A stretch of DNA of 64,000 nucleotides from Saccharina japonica (Eukaryota; Sar; Phaeophyceae; Laminariales; Laminariaceae). Shown piece by piece: positions 13,615 through 21,326 of the stretch. The stretch is taken from contig MEHQ01003923.1 in assembly GCA_008828725.1 (NCBI GenBank), positions 124,001 to 188,000 on the forward strand, written 5' to 3'. The notes beneath the pieces were generated by a model that was given only the letters and a program-made list of their open reading frames with translations, made no database searches and was not told where the DNA came from. Each line of letters starts with the position of its first letter. Position 1 is the stretch's first letter. The position numbers and the translations under genes are program-made.

Positions 13615-16475
13615 CCACCACCACCACCATTACCATCTTCATCCTCACGGTCATCCTCATCCTCATCGTCGTCATCATCATCATGACCACCATAATCACC
13701 ATCGCCATCCTATCAACACCATTATCTTCCATCACCAACAACCACAACGACACGAAAAACAACGAAATAATCCAACACCAACACCAACGCCAACACCACA
13801 ACCACCACCACCCTTCCCTTCCCTGACCCCGTTAAACAACTCCACACCCAGGAGGGCCTCCTCTAGCACGGCCCCAACAAGCAGGACAGTAGGCGGCCTT
13901 AACAGCCGCGGCAGAGGCGCCGCCCCCGGGGCAGAGAGCAGGGGATCTCTCTCTGCCACGGCCAGGCCTTACGTGCCAGCCCCTACCCCCGGTGCCGCCA
14001 CCGCCTCCAACAGCAGCTCTACTGCCACCGTGAAACGAGAGTCTCAGCAGCAGCAACAAAAGCAGCAGCCGGCAGGGGCAAGCCATGCTACCAAGCGGGA
14101 CCCGCCGTCTGCTGGGGGGACTTTGGCTGCAGCAGCGTTAGCAGCAGGAGGAGCAGCAAGAGCAGGAACAGGAGGAGCAGGAGGAGCAGGAGCAGGAGGA
14201 GCGGTTAAGCGCGGGCGGGATGGAGGAGTCATGGCCTCGCCCCCCGTGGGTAGGCCGGCCAAGGCTCCGAGGGTGACAGAGCAGGGGGAAATCACTTCTG
14301 AGAAAGCGGCAGCGGCAGCAGCAACCGGATCAACGTCTTCGGCGGCTGGCACCGGAGGAAGAGGGAGTCTTGCAGCGCCCGAGGCAAGAGAGCAGTCGGT
14401 TACCACGTAGACGCGACGCGCCCAAAAGATCTTTCTATCTGCTTGGTAGGACAATGTGGAGGGTGAGCCCCATGGCGGACCGCAGACAAAAGCTTGGATC
14501 AATCCTGGGATCAATCCTGAGACCAGTCCTGGGATCAATCCTGGGACTAATCCTGGGATCAATCCTGGGACCAATCCTGGGATCAATCCTGGAACCTTAC
14601 TTCAACTTGAAATGCCGGGGTATAGGGCGTGGCGTGGAGCAATCCTGGAGTCTTTCTTCAACGTTTAATGCTGGTGTATACCAGTATTGGACATGGCGTG
14701 AAGCAATCCTGCCTTACACCAACTTAAACGTGCTGGGATATAAGGCTTGGCGTTGGTTTTGATGGGGGGGGGGGGGGGGGGGTATTCCGGCGCGGCCAAT
14801 TTTTTTAAGAATTCGAGGCGGAGCAGGTGGAGACGGCGGCGCGAGGAGCTTGTTGGTATTGTGTCAAGGTCTGGGCTGGGGACGCGTCGCGGCGCCGAGG
14901 GCAAGGGTAGGTCGGGCTAGGCCAGGCAAGACCTGGTCGGCCCGCCGATGCTTTTCGGACATGTCTCGGAAAATTCCCGACGGAAAGGAGCGGACTGGCT
15001 GGCTGGCTGTTGTTTCCAAAACGTTCTCGGATTTTTCTCACGATGGAGAGCTAGCTGTCTAGCTGCTGTTTCCGAGTTTTATGTTGGAAAATTCCCAAAA
15101 AAGGAGGCTGTCTAGCTGGCTGGCTGTTGTTTCCCCGAAAATTCTCGGAATTTTCTCACGGAAGGGAGCCGGCTGACGGGCTTTTGTTTCCTCACAGTTA
15201 TAAAAAATTACCCACTGGAGGCTGGCTGGCTGGTTGGCTGACTGACTGGCTGTTTCCTGAACGTTCTCGGAAGTTTCCCACGCGAGCTGACTGGCGGGTT
15301 GTTTCCTGAACGTTCTCGGAATTTTCCCACGCGAGCTGGCTGGTTGACTGGTTTGCTGGCTGTTGTTTCCTGAAGTTCCTCGATGAAGCAAGATGCAAGA
15401 AATGTGCGAGAAAATTGTCGTGCTGGGGGAAGAGCCTACAGTGCTGAGGGTCAGTGCGAGCCTCTTTGAGTTTGGAAGCAAGAAGGCCATCAGGGAGTGC
15501 GCGAAAACGGAAGGGGGGGGGGGGGGCAGGGCGGGGGGGGGTTGAGAGCGGGGGGGGGGGGGGGGGGGAGACCAGGCGCAATTAATTGTGGCTGAGCGGT
15601 GTAGGGAGAGAGGGCTGCTGGGCTTGGAGAGCGTGCTGATTGGTTGAAACATGGCTCAGGTTCGCGGTGTCCCACGTGCTACATACGAGCGAGTGGCCAG
15701 AAAAGCTCGAGAAGACTCTCCTGGCTGTGGCTGTGGCCTTGGGTTTTGAGAAAAAATGGAAGCATGTGTTTGTTTTTGTAGTTTAGATCACGAGGCGTCA
15801 TGTACCTGCACTTTTTATTATTCCGCATCACGCCGCTCGCTAACCGTTGCACCAAGAACGTAGAGAACGCCCCCCCCCCCCCGCCCCCCGGGGGTTTTCC
15901 AGCGCGAACCCGGCGAGACTAGCGAGTGTGATGCCGTGCCGCGCATTCCGCTGTATGTAGCAGTTCAGCACGGTTTAGTAACTATCCTGACGAACACTCC
16001 CTCCCCCCCTCCCGCTCTTACCTTCTCCCCTCGGCCGCTACTCTTCTCCATCTTCATCTACATCTACATCTACACCCCCCATCTGTATCTCCATCTACAT
16101 CTTCATCTTGTCCATCTGCAGGCGAAAAAAACATCCACGCCGGTAAGAGACTCGAAGGCGGTGCGCAAGGCCTCACCTTCCAGCCCTTCCCCTTCAGGCG
16201 CCTCTCGGTCCGCCGCCGCCGCCACCACCACCGCCACCCCCACCGCTAGGCCCCAAGCCTCCTCATCTTCCTCCTCGTCCTCGGGGTCTAAGACTGCGTC
16301 GAGAACGACGTCCTCAAGCGCGGCAGCGGCTTCTTCGCCAGCACCCGCTGCGACTAAAACAACCTTGGTCGGAGCTTCCAGACAATCCGCTGCCCGGGTT
16401 AGCGCCCGAGAGGTTGCTGCTGCGGTCAGCGGAGGGGGGGGGGGAGAAGCTTCCAAGCAGCAGAAGCAGCAGCCG

Positions 16476-16527
<52 letters not shown>

Positions 16528-18140
16528 CTCGAGGCGGATCGTCTTCGGCGTCTGCTGGTGCTGGTGCTGCGTCCGGCTCGGGCTCGTCGTCTTCCCGTAG
16601 CCGCGCTTCGAGGACCGCGAGCGGTGGCGATGGGACTGCCGTGAAGGGAGAAGGAGCGGAGAAGGTGGGGGGGGGGGCGATATGTTCTTTTTTCGTCGTG
16701 TTGAGGTGCCTGTAGCTTCAGCGTTTACCACTGTATCTGGCCGTTTTTTGTCCCAGCCATTATGTGCCGCCAATTCAACTTGCAGCTATCGTGTGCTGTC
16801 GTTCAATGTTGAGCGTTGTTGTACTGCCACTTTAAATTCAGCCATTTTGTGCTGCTACTTCAACTTGAAACCCTCGTGTGCTACCGTTGCTGCTGCTGCT
16901 GCTGTTGCCGCTTCTCCTGTTCGTGGTGCTTTTGTGTTTCGTAACGTTCCTGCTCGCGACTCTTCCACTGCTGGCCACGGCCTCGCAGGAGATGGAACGC
17001 CCGGCGGCGGCGCGCGACGACAATAACAACCCACCCGACAACACGAGGGGATCGGGAACTCTCGCCGTTCGCCGCGGGTCCCGCGATGCCCAAGCCCCGC
17101 TCCCGCGCGTCAATAGCAGCACCAGCAACACCAGCAATAACAACAACAGCGGCAGCAGCAGCAGTCGCATGGCCAGCGGCCGCGCCACCGCCAGCGATGT
17201 CAGCCGCCGTGATAGCCGAGAGCCTGTGCGCGGCAACGACAGCGGAGGAGGAGGAGGAGGAGGCTATGCAAACGAGGCTAGGGGGGGGGGGCGCCTGGAA
17301 GAAGACGCTCGCAGCGGCAACTCCAGCGGAGGGGCGAGGGGTGACGGGTCGCGGTTTGAGCCCCCCGCCCGGGTAGGGACACACCGCGGCAGCGGTAGTG
17401 GTGGCAGCAGCGGTGGCGGCGGCGGCGGGGGGGGCTCTGGCGGGCGCAGCGCGAGGGTGTCAGACCCGACCCGCCTTGCTGGCAGTGGTGGCATGTCCCG
17501 TGGCAACAAAAGAGGCCGCAGTGAAGATTCGGATCGCGGCGGCGGTGGCGACATGGGTTTCGCGAGAGGGGGAGGAGGGGGCGGTGGGGGTGGGGGGGGT
17601 GGTGGCGGCGGTTTCGAGGGAGACCCTAGCGAAGCTTTCGACAGCAAGCGTATGAGGCAGCCGGACCAGGGGATGATGCCGGCGCACGATGGAGGTTTGT
17701 CTAGAGCCCCTCCCGTTGACAGCTGGGGTCGAGGCTACATTGGTGGCGGTGGTGGTGGTGATGTCCGTTATCGGGACGAGCCGATCAGCAGGCACGACGT
17801 GCCAGCTGGGGGAAGGATGCCGATGCCCTCTCGCGACGCACACGGTGACAACAGGCTCCCCTATGATGGCCGCTGGGCTAGAAGTGGACAGCCACAGCCA
17901 GGGATGGTCATGGAGAGGGGTGGGGGTGGGGGTGGAGGTGGCATGGAGAAGGGGGGGCACCGTGAAGGGCACGGGAGGGAGCAGCAGCAGCCGCCGGTCG
18001 ATAGCGCGCGTGTTATGCGCGACGGGAAGAAGCCGCGGGGCGACAGGCAGCGCAGCAGCAACAGCAACAGCCGCGACGATGAGGGTGGGGGGAGGAAGGA
18101 GAAGAAGAAGAGCGGAAAGAGCAAGAAGAAGAAGCGTTAG
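1107..18140 (+). CDS. THOC2: THO complex subunit 2 (THO2/THOC2), 3' part, 15 exons
   Basis: This is the largest subunit of the THO complex, which with other TREX factors packages nascent mRNA for nuclear export and limits R-loops. Visible exons: 1107-1214, 2254-2355, 3543-3682, 4579(or 4584)-4739, 6225-6363, 7468-7580, 8534-8647, 9670-9767, 10470-10531, 10851-10937, 11458-11589, 11996-12090, 13852-14398, 16122-16664, 16989-18140. They encode about 1195 residues. The joined protein follows human THOC2 as I remember it, from the region before the PSID motif to the basic C-terminus, almost without gaps through exon 11. Shared landmarks include FWALSL (FWSLTM in human), CPALAAKL, APNF and LTKTLV. 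Exon phases agree at every junction except exon 3/4. The last three exons are low-complexity (Ser, Gln, Gly, Lys), as THO2 tails often are. The N-terminal third must lie upstream of the window. Confidence 0.9.
1493..1629. mobile_element. MITE-A copy 2
   Basis: Inverted termini attacgggggaccatagtaa and its complement flank a short AT-rich centre containing a CA run. Same family as the element at 282. Confidence 0.7.
1735..2250. repeat. Degenerate ~55-bp tandem array running into the THO2 exon 2 acceptor
   Basis: About nine diverged units share a core like caacggctctattgcat followed by a cagtgcgcttca-like segment. The last unit supplies the polypyrimidine tract and AG of the real 3' splice site at 2253. 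Confidence 0.7.
2254..2355 (+). CDS. THOC2: THO2 exon 2
   Basis: The exon has 34 codons, phase 0 to 0, with acceptor ctttcag and donor gtgtgt. The translation starts LTRYSLAPRVVFHIWRP and corresponds to the LCNEFHTPHDAAFFLSRP segment of human THOC2. The upstream intron sequence is a tandem array whose last unit runs into this acceptor. Confidence 0.85.
2560..2860. repeat. GATC-type array (gatctgtatgat)
   Basis: Short units of gatctgtat/gatgtgtat occur in THO2 intron sequence. The same motif recurs at about 23.4, 25.3, 29.1, 39.4-40.5, 41.1-41.5, 44.8-45.7, 49.0-50.6 and 59.6-59.8 kb. Confidence 0.75.
3325..3482. repeat. CAC/CAA trinucleotide tract
   Basis: An imperfect (CAC)n passing into (CAA)n just before THO2 exon 3. 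It serves as a purine-poor stretch near the acceptor. Confidence 0.85.
3543..3682 (+). CDS. THOC2: THO2 exon 3
   Basis: Acceptor is tag at 3540-3542 (an alternative at 3557 is in the same frame); donor is gtgaga. The exon ends SPKLVLVFWALSL, the conserved FWxLxxYD block of THO2 proteins. It ends with two bases of a codon, which does not fit the phase of the next exon when the obvious AG acceptor is used. Confidence 0.85.
3785..4100. repeat. Tandem array with TAGTTGGCT core
   Basis: Units of roughly 35-40 bp combine ccgactagttattagttgg with taagtattagccaacta; each unit is itself a partial inverted repeat. The right flank (4080-4165) is a longer segment that recurs near 21.45, 27.22 and 32.57 kb. 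Confidence 0.75.
4579..4739 (+). CDS. THOC2: THO2 exon 4 (5' boundary uncertain)
   Basis: The translation contains YRQFPPSTKYAQVVTNMNEA and ends AEKARYISERK plus two bases, aligning without gap to human YDLAVPHTSYEREV onward. The only nearby AG acceptor gives a start at 4579, which is phase 0. Exon 3 requires a one-base start, and the residue alignment would place the join at 4584. Either a non-canonical acceptor, a missed microexon or a sequence error is present. Confidence 0.75.
5070..5470. repeat. Degenerate TGTGCGAT-rich intron tract
   Basis: Repeats of tgtgcgat(t/a)a with variable spacing fill part of THO2 intron 4. At 5250-5282 the tract contains a copy of the exon 5 acceptor and its first codons. 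Confidence 0.65.
5250..5282 (+). pseudogene. Decayed copy of THO2 exon 5 acceptor junction
   Basis: taataggtgtcccgctttgg closely matches ttgtaggtgtcccgctttgg at the real exon 5 start (6221 onward), and the next ten bases are also very similar. It would encode CPALVAEL against CPALAAKL. Similarity ends after about 30 bp and no exon-length frame follows. Confidence 0.7.
5498..5632. mobile_element. MITE-A copy (diverged)
   Basis: The left end attacgatggacaatag and right end cccccgtaat bracket the family's typical centre (acctacc...tttacctacctgg...ttactaacaatattt). Confidence 0.6.
5771..6170. mobile_element. MITE-B copy
   Basis: A non-coding element of about 400 bp with terminal inverted repeats gacgcgtgctac..gtagaggt and the complement ending gcatgcgtcac. 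Internal landmarks are ggctgaaacgttttc, ctccttaacc, cctccaaaatca and cctcaagtgagg. At least eight further copies occur in the window. Confidence 0.7.
6225..6363 (+). CDS. THOC2: THO2 exon 5
   Basis: Acceptor is tttgtag and donor gtgagt. One base completes the codon begun in exon 4, and the exon then reads CPALAAKLDVEKAV, matching human CTALQDKLLEEEKK. It continues as a charged helical segment ending KMHKENVD. A decayed copy of its acceptor and first codons sits about 1 kb upstream, at 5250-5282. Confidence 0.88.
6405..6810. repeat. GATATCCGATATCGGATGGTT satellite
   Basis: Units of about 16-33 bp are built from gatatccgatat(t/c)gg and ggttgat, each containing palindromic GATATC or CGATATCG. 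It fills the start of THO2 intron 5 and keeps several frames open on both strands. Confidence 0.9.
6872..7100 (+). pseudogene. Two decayed copies of THO2 exon 6 acceptor junction
   Basis: The copy near 6885-6940 shares gcttgggagcaggcgattct and the following ttgagca exactly with the real exon 6 start (7456 onward). A second, more diverged copy at about 7053-7093 keeps gcaggagtttcttgagca. Both have an AG in the acceptor position but lose the frame after 15-20 codons. Confidence 0.75.
7468..7580 (+). CDS. THOC2: THO2 exon 6
   Basis: Acceptor is gggagcag and donor gtacgg. The translation AILEHLIGPRIGMGPEEAYF ... APNFN corresponds to human [22 protein letters not shown] ... TPNFS. It is phase 0 at the start and leaves two bases. 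Two partial copies of the acceptor side lie upstream, near 6890-6945 and 7050-7093. Confidence 0.9.
8270..8430. repeat. GATGGTGAT-rich tandem repeat
   Basis: A segment of about 63 bp (catgatggtgatgaccgtgg...gacgatcgcgatg) is present twice, within a longer GAT/GGT tract in THO2 intron 6. Confidence 0.8.
8534..8647 (+). CDS. THOC2: THO2 exon 7
   Basis: The exon starts after tggtacag. One base completes a Ser codon, then LMLYSRSFECLSSTLLC and FYLKDLLENV follow, matching human LLCYDRVFSDIIYTVASC and MLETVT. Donor gtgagt leaves two bases. Confidence 0.88.
9670..9767 (+). CDS. THOC2: THO2 exon 8
   Basis: Acceptor is tgttcag and donor gtgagc. The joined reading ENVKEWRKPRNEAIFKM matches human ETVTRWHSDRATYEKE, including the conserved Trp. 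The open frame continues upstream of the acceptor but aligns to nothing there. Confidence 0.85.
9795..10060. repeat. ~65-78-bp tandem array (cctactgcagtgac)
   Basis: About four units run gagacctactgcagtgac ... gtgtaaaggtgtgcggtag, starting 30 bp after the THO2 exon 8 donor. Degenerate units continue to about 10330. Confidence 0.8.
10470..10531 (+). CDS. THOC2: THO2 exon 9 (followed by a GC donor)
   Basis: A 62-bp exon after acceptor ctaacag. MTHKEFVQTSGTWSMQ corresponds to human LDYENFRHVVHKWHYK. Both phase and alignment place the exon end at 10531, so the intron starts with GC (gcacgc) rather than GT. Confidence 0.8.
10851..10937 (+). CDS. THOC2: THO2 exon 10
   Basis: Acceptor is tcacgcag and donor gtacgt, with 29 codons and phase 0 to 0. 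LTKTLVAAAASEEFLLIKSG matches human [20 protein letters not shown]. Confidence 0.88.
11055..11252. repeat. (CTGTA)n microsatellite
   Basis: About 38 units of ctgta, preceded at 10945-11055 by about 45-bp repeats of tatagtagtgcatactgcac. All ORFs through it are period artefacts. Confidence 0.95.
11458..11589 (+). CDS. THOC2: THO2 exon 11
   Basis: Acceptor is tctggcag and donor gtacag, with 44 codons and phase 0 to 0. TFPVSQHERKLLLEKLEPM corresponds to the human LPWYPKVLNLGQALERRV helix region, and the exon ends VTQLKKQ. This is the last exon of the conserved core. Confidence 0.85.
11996..12090 (+). CDS. THOC2: THO2 exon 12
   Basis: Acceptor is gactgcag and donor gtgagt. It is an Ala/Pro/Gly-rich linker (ASGGGGGSN near its end) and opens the disordered tail. 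It ends with two bases, which fit the one-base start of the next exon. Confidence 0.7.
12510..12900. mobile_element. Rep-C copy (reverse) next to a MITE-A copy
   Basis: 12512-12577 is the reverse-oriented Rep-C core (gtactcatttgttgcttgcc...gagacggag) with a poly-G at its left. From about 12592, catagtaaataggat opens a larger MITE-A-like element ending cccccgtaat at 12899. Between them lies the poly-G that seems typical of Rep-C ends. Confidence 0.6.
13436..13720. repeat. (CAC/CAT)n trinucleotide tract
   Basis: A long poly-His-coding triplet tract in THO2 intron 12, open in several frames on both strands. The open frame runs into exon 13 only because no stop intervenes. Confidence 0.9.
13852..14398 (+). 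CDS. THOC2: THO2 exon 13, low-complexity
   Basis: A 547-bp exon after acceptor acacccag. It is rich in Ser, Ala and Gly, with a short Gln run (about 14047-14070) and basic patches such as VKRGRDGG. The frame matches exon 12. Donor gttacc at 14399 is weak, but the frame meets a stop nine bases later, so the exon cannot extend far. Confidence 0.65.
14498..14600. repeat. 12-bp tandem repeat (ggatcaatcctg)
   Basis: Eight or nine units in THO2 intron 13, followed by two diverged ~70-bp units containing tataaggcttggcgt or tatagggcgtggcgt. Confidence 0.85.
14985..15372. repeat. ~55-60-bp tandem array with internal palindrome
   Basis: Seven or eight units contain ggctggctgttgtttcc and a dyad such as gaaaattctcggaattttc. 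The units are diverged, so the array is not very young. Confidence 0.8.
15391..15512 (+). pseudogene. Unidentified coding-like segment inside THO2 intron 13
   Basis: From 15391 the frame reads MQEMCEKIVVLGEEP and then TVLRVSASLFEFGSKKAIRE before a poly-G. The residue composition is protein-like and non-repetitive, unlike its surroundings. No convincing donor follows, and I do not recognise the family. It could be an exon of a nested gene, a cryptic THO2 exon, or the remnant of an inserted gene. Confidence 0.35.
15661..15765 (+). pseudogene. Second unidentified coding-like segment in THO2 intron 13
   Basis: After ggctcag, one frame reads FAVSHVLHTSEWPEKLEKTL and LAVAVALGFEKKWKH up to a gtgttt donor. 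It looks like a spliced internal exon and may belong with 15391-15512, but the phases of the two do not join simply. The family is unknown. Confidence 0.35.
16122..16664 (+). CDS. THOC2: THO2 exon 14, Ser/Ala-rich with poly-Gln
   Basis: Acceptor is atctgcag and donor gtgggg, with 181 codons and phase 0 to 0. It opens AKKTSTPVRDSKAVRK, then Ser/Ala-rich sequence, a CAG-encoded poly-Gln run (about 16475-16526) and SRSRASRT. It is part of the disordered C-terminal tail. Confidence 0.7.
16989..18140 (+). CDS. THOC2: THO2 terminal exon
   Basis: Acceptor is cctcgcag; 383 codons to a TAG stop at 18138-18140. It is Gly/Ser/Arg-rich with several poly-Gly runs and RGG/RG-type patches. It closes with GRKEKKKSGKSKKKKR, a basic end similar in character to the Lys-rich C-terminus of animal THOC2. 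Arg/Gly-rich tails of this kind commonly bind RNA. Confidence 0.75.
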   Translation, partial: EMERPAAARDDNNNPPDNTRGSGTLAVRRGSRDAQAPLPRVNSSTSNTSNNNNSGSSSSRMASGRATASDVSRRDSREPVRGNDSGGGGGGGYANEARGGGRLEEDARSGNSSGGARGDGSRFEPPARVGTHRGSGSGGSSGGGGGGGGSGGRSARVSDPTRLAGSGGMSRGNKRGRSEDSDRGGGGDMGFARGGGGGGGGGGGGGGGFEGDPSEAFDSKRMRQPDQGMMPAHDGGLSRAPPVDSWGRGYIGGGGGGDVRYRDEPISRHDVPAGGRMPMPSRDAHGDNRLPYDGRWARSGQPQPGMVMERGGGGGGGGMEKGGHREGHGREQQQPPVDSARVMRDGKKPRGDRQRSSNSNSRDDEGGGRKEKKKSGKSKKKKR

Positions 18141-18174
18141 AGTTTTCGGGCGTCAGCATTTGCCGTTTGCGTTT

Positions 18175-18755
18175 AAACGCTGGCTTTGAGCGGTTTAAGG
18201 TTAGCGTTAAGGGTTAGCGGTAAACGCTAAACGTAAGGGTTAAGCGTAAGCGTTAAGCGTTAAGCGTAAGCGTAAGCGCTGAGCTTAAGCGTTAAGCGTT
18301 AAGCGTTAAGCGTAAGCGTTAAGCGTAAGCGTTAAGCGTAAGCGTTAAGCGTAAGCGTTAAGCGTAAGCGTTAAGCGTAAGCGTTAAGCGTAAGCGTTAA
18401 GCGTAAGCGTTAAGCGTAAGCGTTAAGCGTTAAGCGTAAGCGTTGAGCGTAAGCGTTAAGCCTAAGCGTTAAGCCTAAGCGTTAAGCCTAAGCGTTAAGC
18501 CTAAGCGTTAAGCCTAAGCGTTAAGCCTAAGCGTTAAGCCTAAGCGTTAAGCCTAAGCGTTAAGCCTAAGCGTTAAGCCTAAGCGTTAAGCCTAAGCGTT
18601 AAGCCTAAGCGTTAAGCCTAAGCGTTAAGCCTAAGCGTTAAGCCTAAGCGTTAAGCCTAAGCGTTAAGCCTAAGCGTTAAGCCTAAGCGTTAAGCCTAAG
18701 CGTTAAGCCTAAGCGTTAAGCCTAAGCGTTAAGCCTAAGCGTTAAGCCCAAGCCT
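18175..18755. repeat. 12-bp array (gttaagcgtaag / gttaagcctaag) behind THO2
   Basis: About 45 units start within 40 bp of the THO2 stop codon. The left part is dominated by gttaagcgtaag and the right part by a homogeneous gttaagcctaag block. If the 3'UTR is longer than 40 nt, it transcribes the array. Confidence 0.95.
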
Positions 18756-18939
18756 TCACATCGGCAATACCGTTACGATTGGCGGTATATCTGTTAGCAT
18801 CAAAGGGGTAGCGTCAACGTTTAACGCTCAACGAGGCAATGAGGCTCTCTCTCCCTCCTAGGTAAAATCAACACGGTGCGGCCGCTGTGTTCTGAACGAA
18901 CCCAAGAGGATCGGTGTTGTTGTACAGCGGCGTGCTTGC

Positions 18940-19220
18940 TCTGCTTGGTTGATGAGTAATTGCGCCGCGCCATGGCAGCCGCGCTAGCCAATGAACCAAT
19001 GAAGTGAACGAAACGATGGAATGCTGTGATGCTGTAACAGCTGGAAATGGGAAGGGGGGAGGAGATGGGGGCGAACGGGTCTACACTATTTTTGGAGTAG
19101 GTTCGTTGGTGAGTAATCGCACCATTGCCATGGTAGCTGTACTGGCCCGTGAAGCAAAAGAAACGAGGGATGCTGAAATGCTGTGAAAGCTGGAAATGGG
19201 AAGGGGCAGGGAGAGGGGGA
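18940..19220. repeat. Two tandem copies of a ~160-bp segment
   Basis: ttgatgagtaattgcgcc...gctggaaatgggaagg (about 18948-19055) recurs as ttggtgagtaatcgcacc...gctggaaatgggaagg (about 19107-19205). No gene is evident. Confidence 0.65.
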
Positions 19221-19299
19221 TGAAAGGGGCTGCAATCTTGGGGGGTAGGTAAAGCTTGCCGAGCAAGGACGGAACGCTTATTCTGCTGTCGCTGTCGCG

Positions 19300-21176
19300 G
19301 TAACGGAGCCATCATCACGTGGGGACTGAAGGGCGTGGTAATATTGTGTTTCCTGCCTTGGGTGGGTGATTGATGCAGGGCGGGGCCTGCAAATATGAGA
19401 GGTTCGCCCTAAGAGCAAGGGCACTGATTGTTGTCTACAGCTGCGATATATCAATAGTAGTAGAAGAATCAATAAATTTATCGAGCTATTTATCAGTTAC
19501 TGTTATCCTTGGTACCGAAGTACCTGGTATAAATGAGTATGCCAGGCAACCGAAGGAAAAACGCAAAGGCACGGCATGGAGAGCTCAGGCCAGCTTGTGT
19601 TTTTTTTTCTTGTTTTTTTCGAGCGAATGCGATTTTGTAATTCGCACGGCGCCGGAAAATAGAGACGGACGCCCTTTCGATGCATACGATTCTTCAAAAT
19701 TGTTGAAATCGGCGAACGCGCACAACTTGACGACACAGTCCACACCTCGGGCAGATAATGATCTACAGATAGATCATCTAGATAATCTACAGATAGATCA
19801 TCTAGATAATCTACAGATAGATCATCTGGATAATCTAGTTCCTCGCCTGCCGTTGTGACTGGTTGTGCAGGATCTCTTTAAAGTCCAGATCCAACCCAGG
19901 AAATATGTGCTCGACCATGCAGATTATTCGGCTCCCATCCGGCTACATGAGCTAGATCACACAGATCATACAGATCAGGAATCTATCTGCCCTAAAATAT
20001 CTACCGTATATCATCAAGTGCATAGAAAGGAATCGATTATCCGTCCGAGGAGTGGAAGTTACATTATCTTGCGCGAGTTCCTATTAATAGCGAAAGCTAT
20101 ACTGCTGTCTAGTACACGCGTCATGCCTTATTTTGCGTTCCTTTGTGGTAAAGTTGCGCTCTTCAAAAGGCACATGACATGTTGGACAGATACATGCATA
20201 CCCATACCTGTATACGTTTGATGCCTGTTAATTTGTGGATCGGTGTAGTGGTCGGGACACGGAATAGAGGGAGACATCGAAAAGGGTAATACATGAGACC
20301 TACCGTGGCGGTATTGTTTTGGCCGGACGAAGGGAGGATCGAGCCATCTAATATATGTGATGATTAATACTGTTGAGAGAAAAGACATTTCGCGCCCACC
20401 CGCAGTTTTTCTGCTATACCTGGTATACTGCAGCAGTTACTCGTAACATCATGGATGGGCGTTGATTGATCAAGATCCACAATAGTACACGCAGTCGACG
20501 CGAAAATGCGCACGAAGTCCACCCCTCTTACTGCACTATACTGTACTACTAATACATACTGTTGCCCCGCATGCATGTGCCAACGTTCTTGTACTACACC
20601 CACCCATCCATCACATCCTTTCATCCACCTACCCAGCCACCCATCCATCCATTTACACACACCCCACCCACTCGCTCCCTCACCCACCCACCCACCCACC
20701 CACCCACCCACCCACAGCACGTATGGACTATGACCCTACTATCACAGCCATTAGCACCGTGCGCTTCTTCGTTGATCTCATAATGTAAGGTTTTGTAGTA
20801 TACAACCCCGACGTAATCCCCCTCTGCCTACTATACAAATGCTATATTTCTATCAAGACTGCTGCTACCATCAATACCACTGCTAATGGCAATGCGACTA
20901 CTTCTACCAGCATCACTATGTAACTACTTTTTCTGCATACCATATATACCAACTACTATTTCTATGTACGTGCAACTACAGTATTGCAGGTGAAAACCTC
21001 CATGGACTACGTAGGAGAATGACGAATAAAAACGTAAATCGTAGTTGAGGAGCACCCGTCCCTGCCCTTCCCTCGCTTCCTTCCTTCCCCTCTCCCTCCC
21101 TGCCCTTCCCTCGCTTCTTTCCTTCCCCTCTCCCTCCCTGCCCTCCGCTCGCCTCCGCTTTGCCCCGCACCCCCTG
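19300..21176. other. Intergenic stretch without recognised gene
   Basis: It holds a 24-bp array at 19750-19840 (gatagatcatctagataatc), GATC-type motifs to 20000, and a CCAT/CCCA tract at 20590-20715. A weak - strand exon candidate lies at about 20745-20785 (INEEAHGANG), too short to support. Confidence 0.5.
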
Positions 21177-21177
21177 C

Positions 21178-21249
21178 TCCGTCTCGAAAGGGATGCGTGG
21201 TCAATGGTCAAATGACAAAGGCAAGCAACAAATGAGTACGCCCCCCCCT
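21178..21249 (+). mobile_element. Rep-C core copy
   Basis: ctccgtctcgaaagggatgc...gcaacaaatgagtacg followed by a C-run. About 70 bp are conserved with the copies at 48830, 54664, 56944 and 58066 on this strand, and at 12512, 29535 and 41603 on the other. Confidence 0.7.
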
Positions 21250-21305
21250 TGCACCCCTGTGTTGTTCTTCATTCCTTCGGCCTGTCGACGTCCAAATCAG
21301 CTCAC

Positions 21306-21326
21306 CGCCCGCGTGGCTCGTTCGAG
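21306..21326 (-). CDS. 21-nt microexon
   Basis: Between acceptor ctctcgcag and donor gtgagc lie seven codons, LERATRA, phase 0 to 0, matching the phase 0 end of the preceding exon and extending its helical character. A very short exon is easy to find by chance, so support is moderate. Confidence 0.45.

Noticed and set aside
13427..13851. ORF upstream of THO2 exon 13 encoding poly-His
   Set aside because: A triplet repeat tract in the intron; the frame merely runs into the exon.
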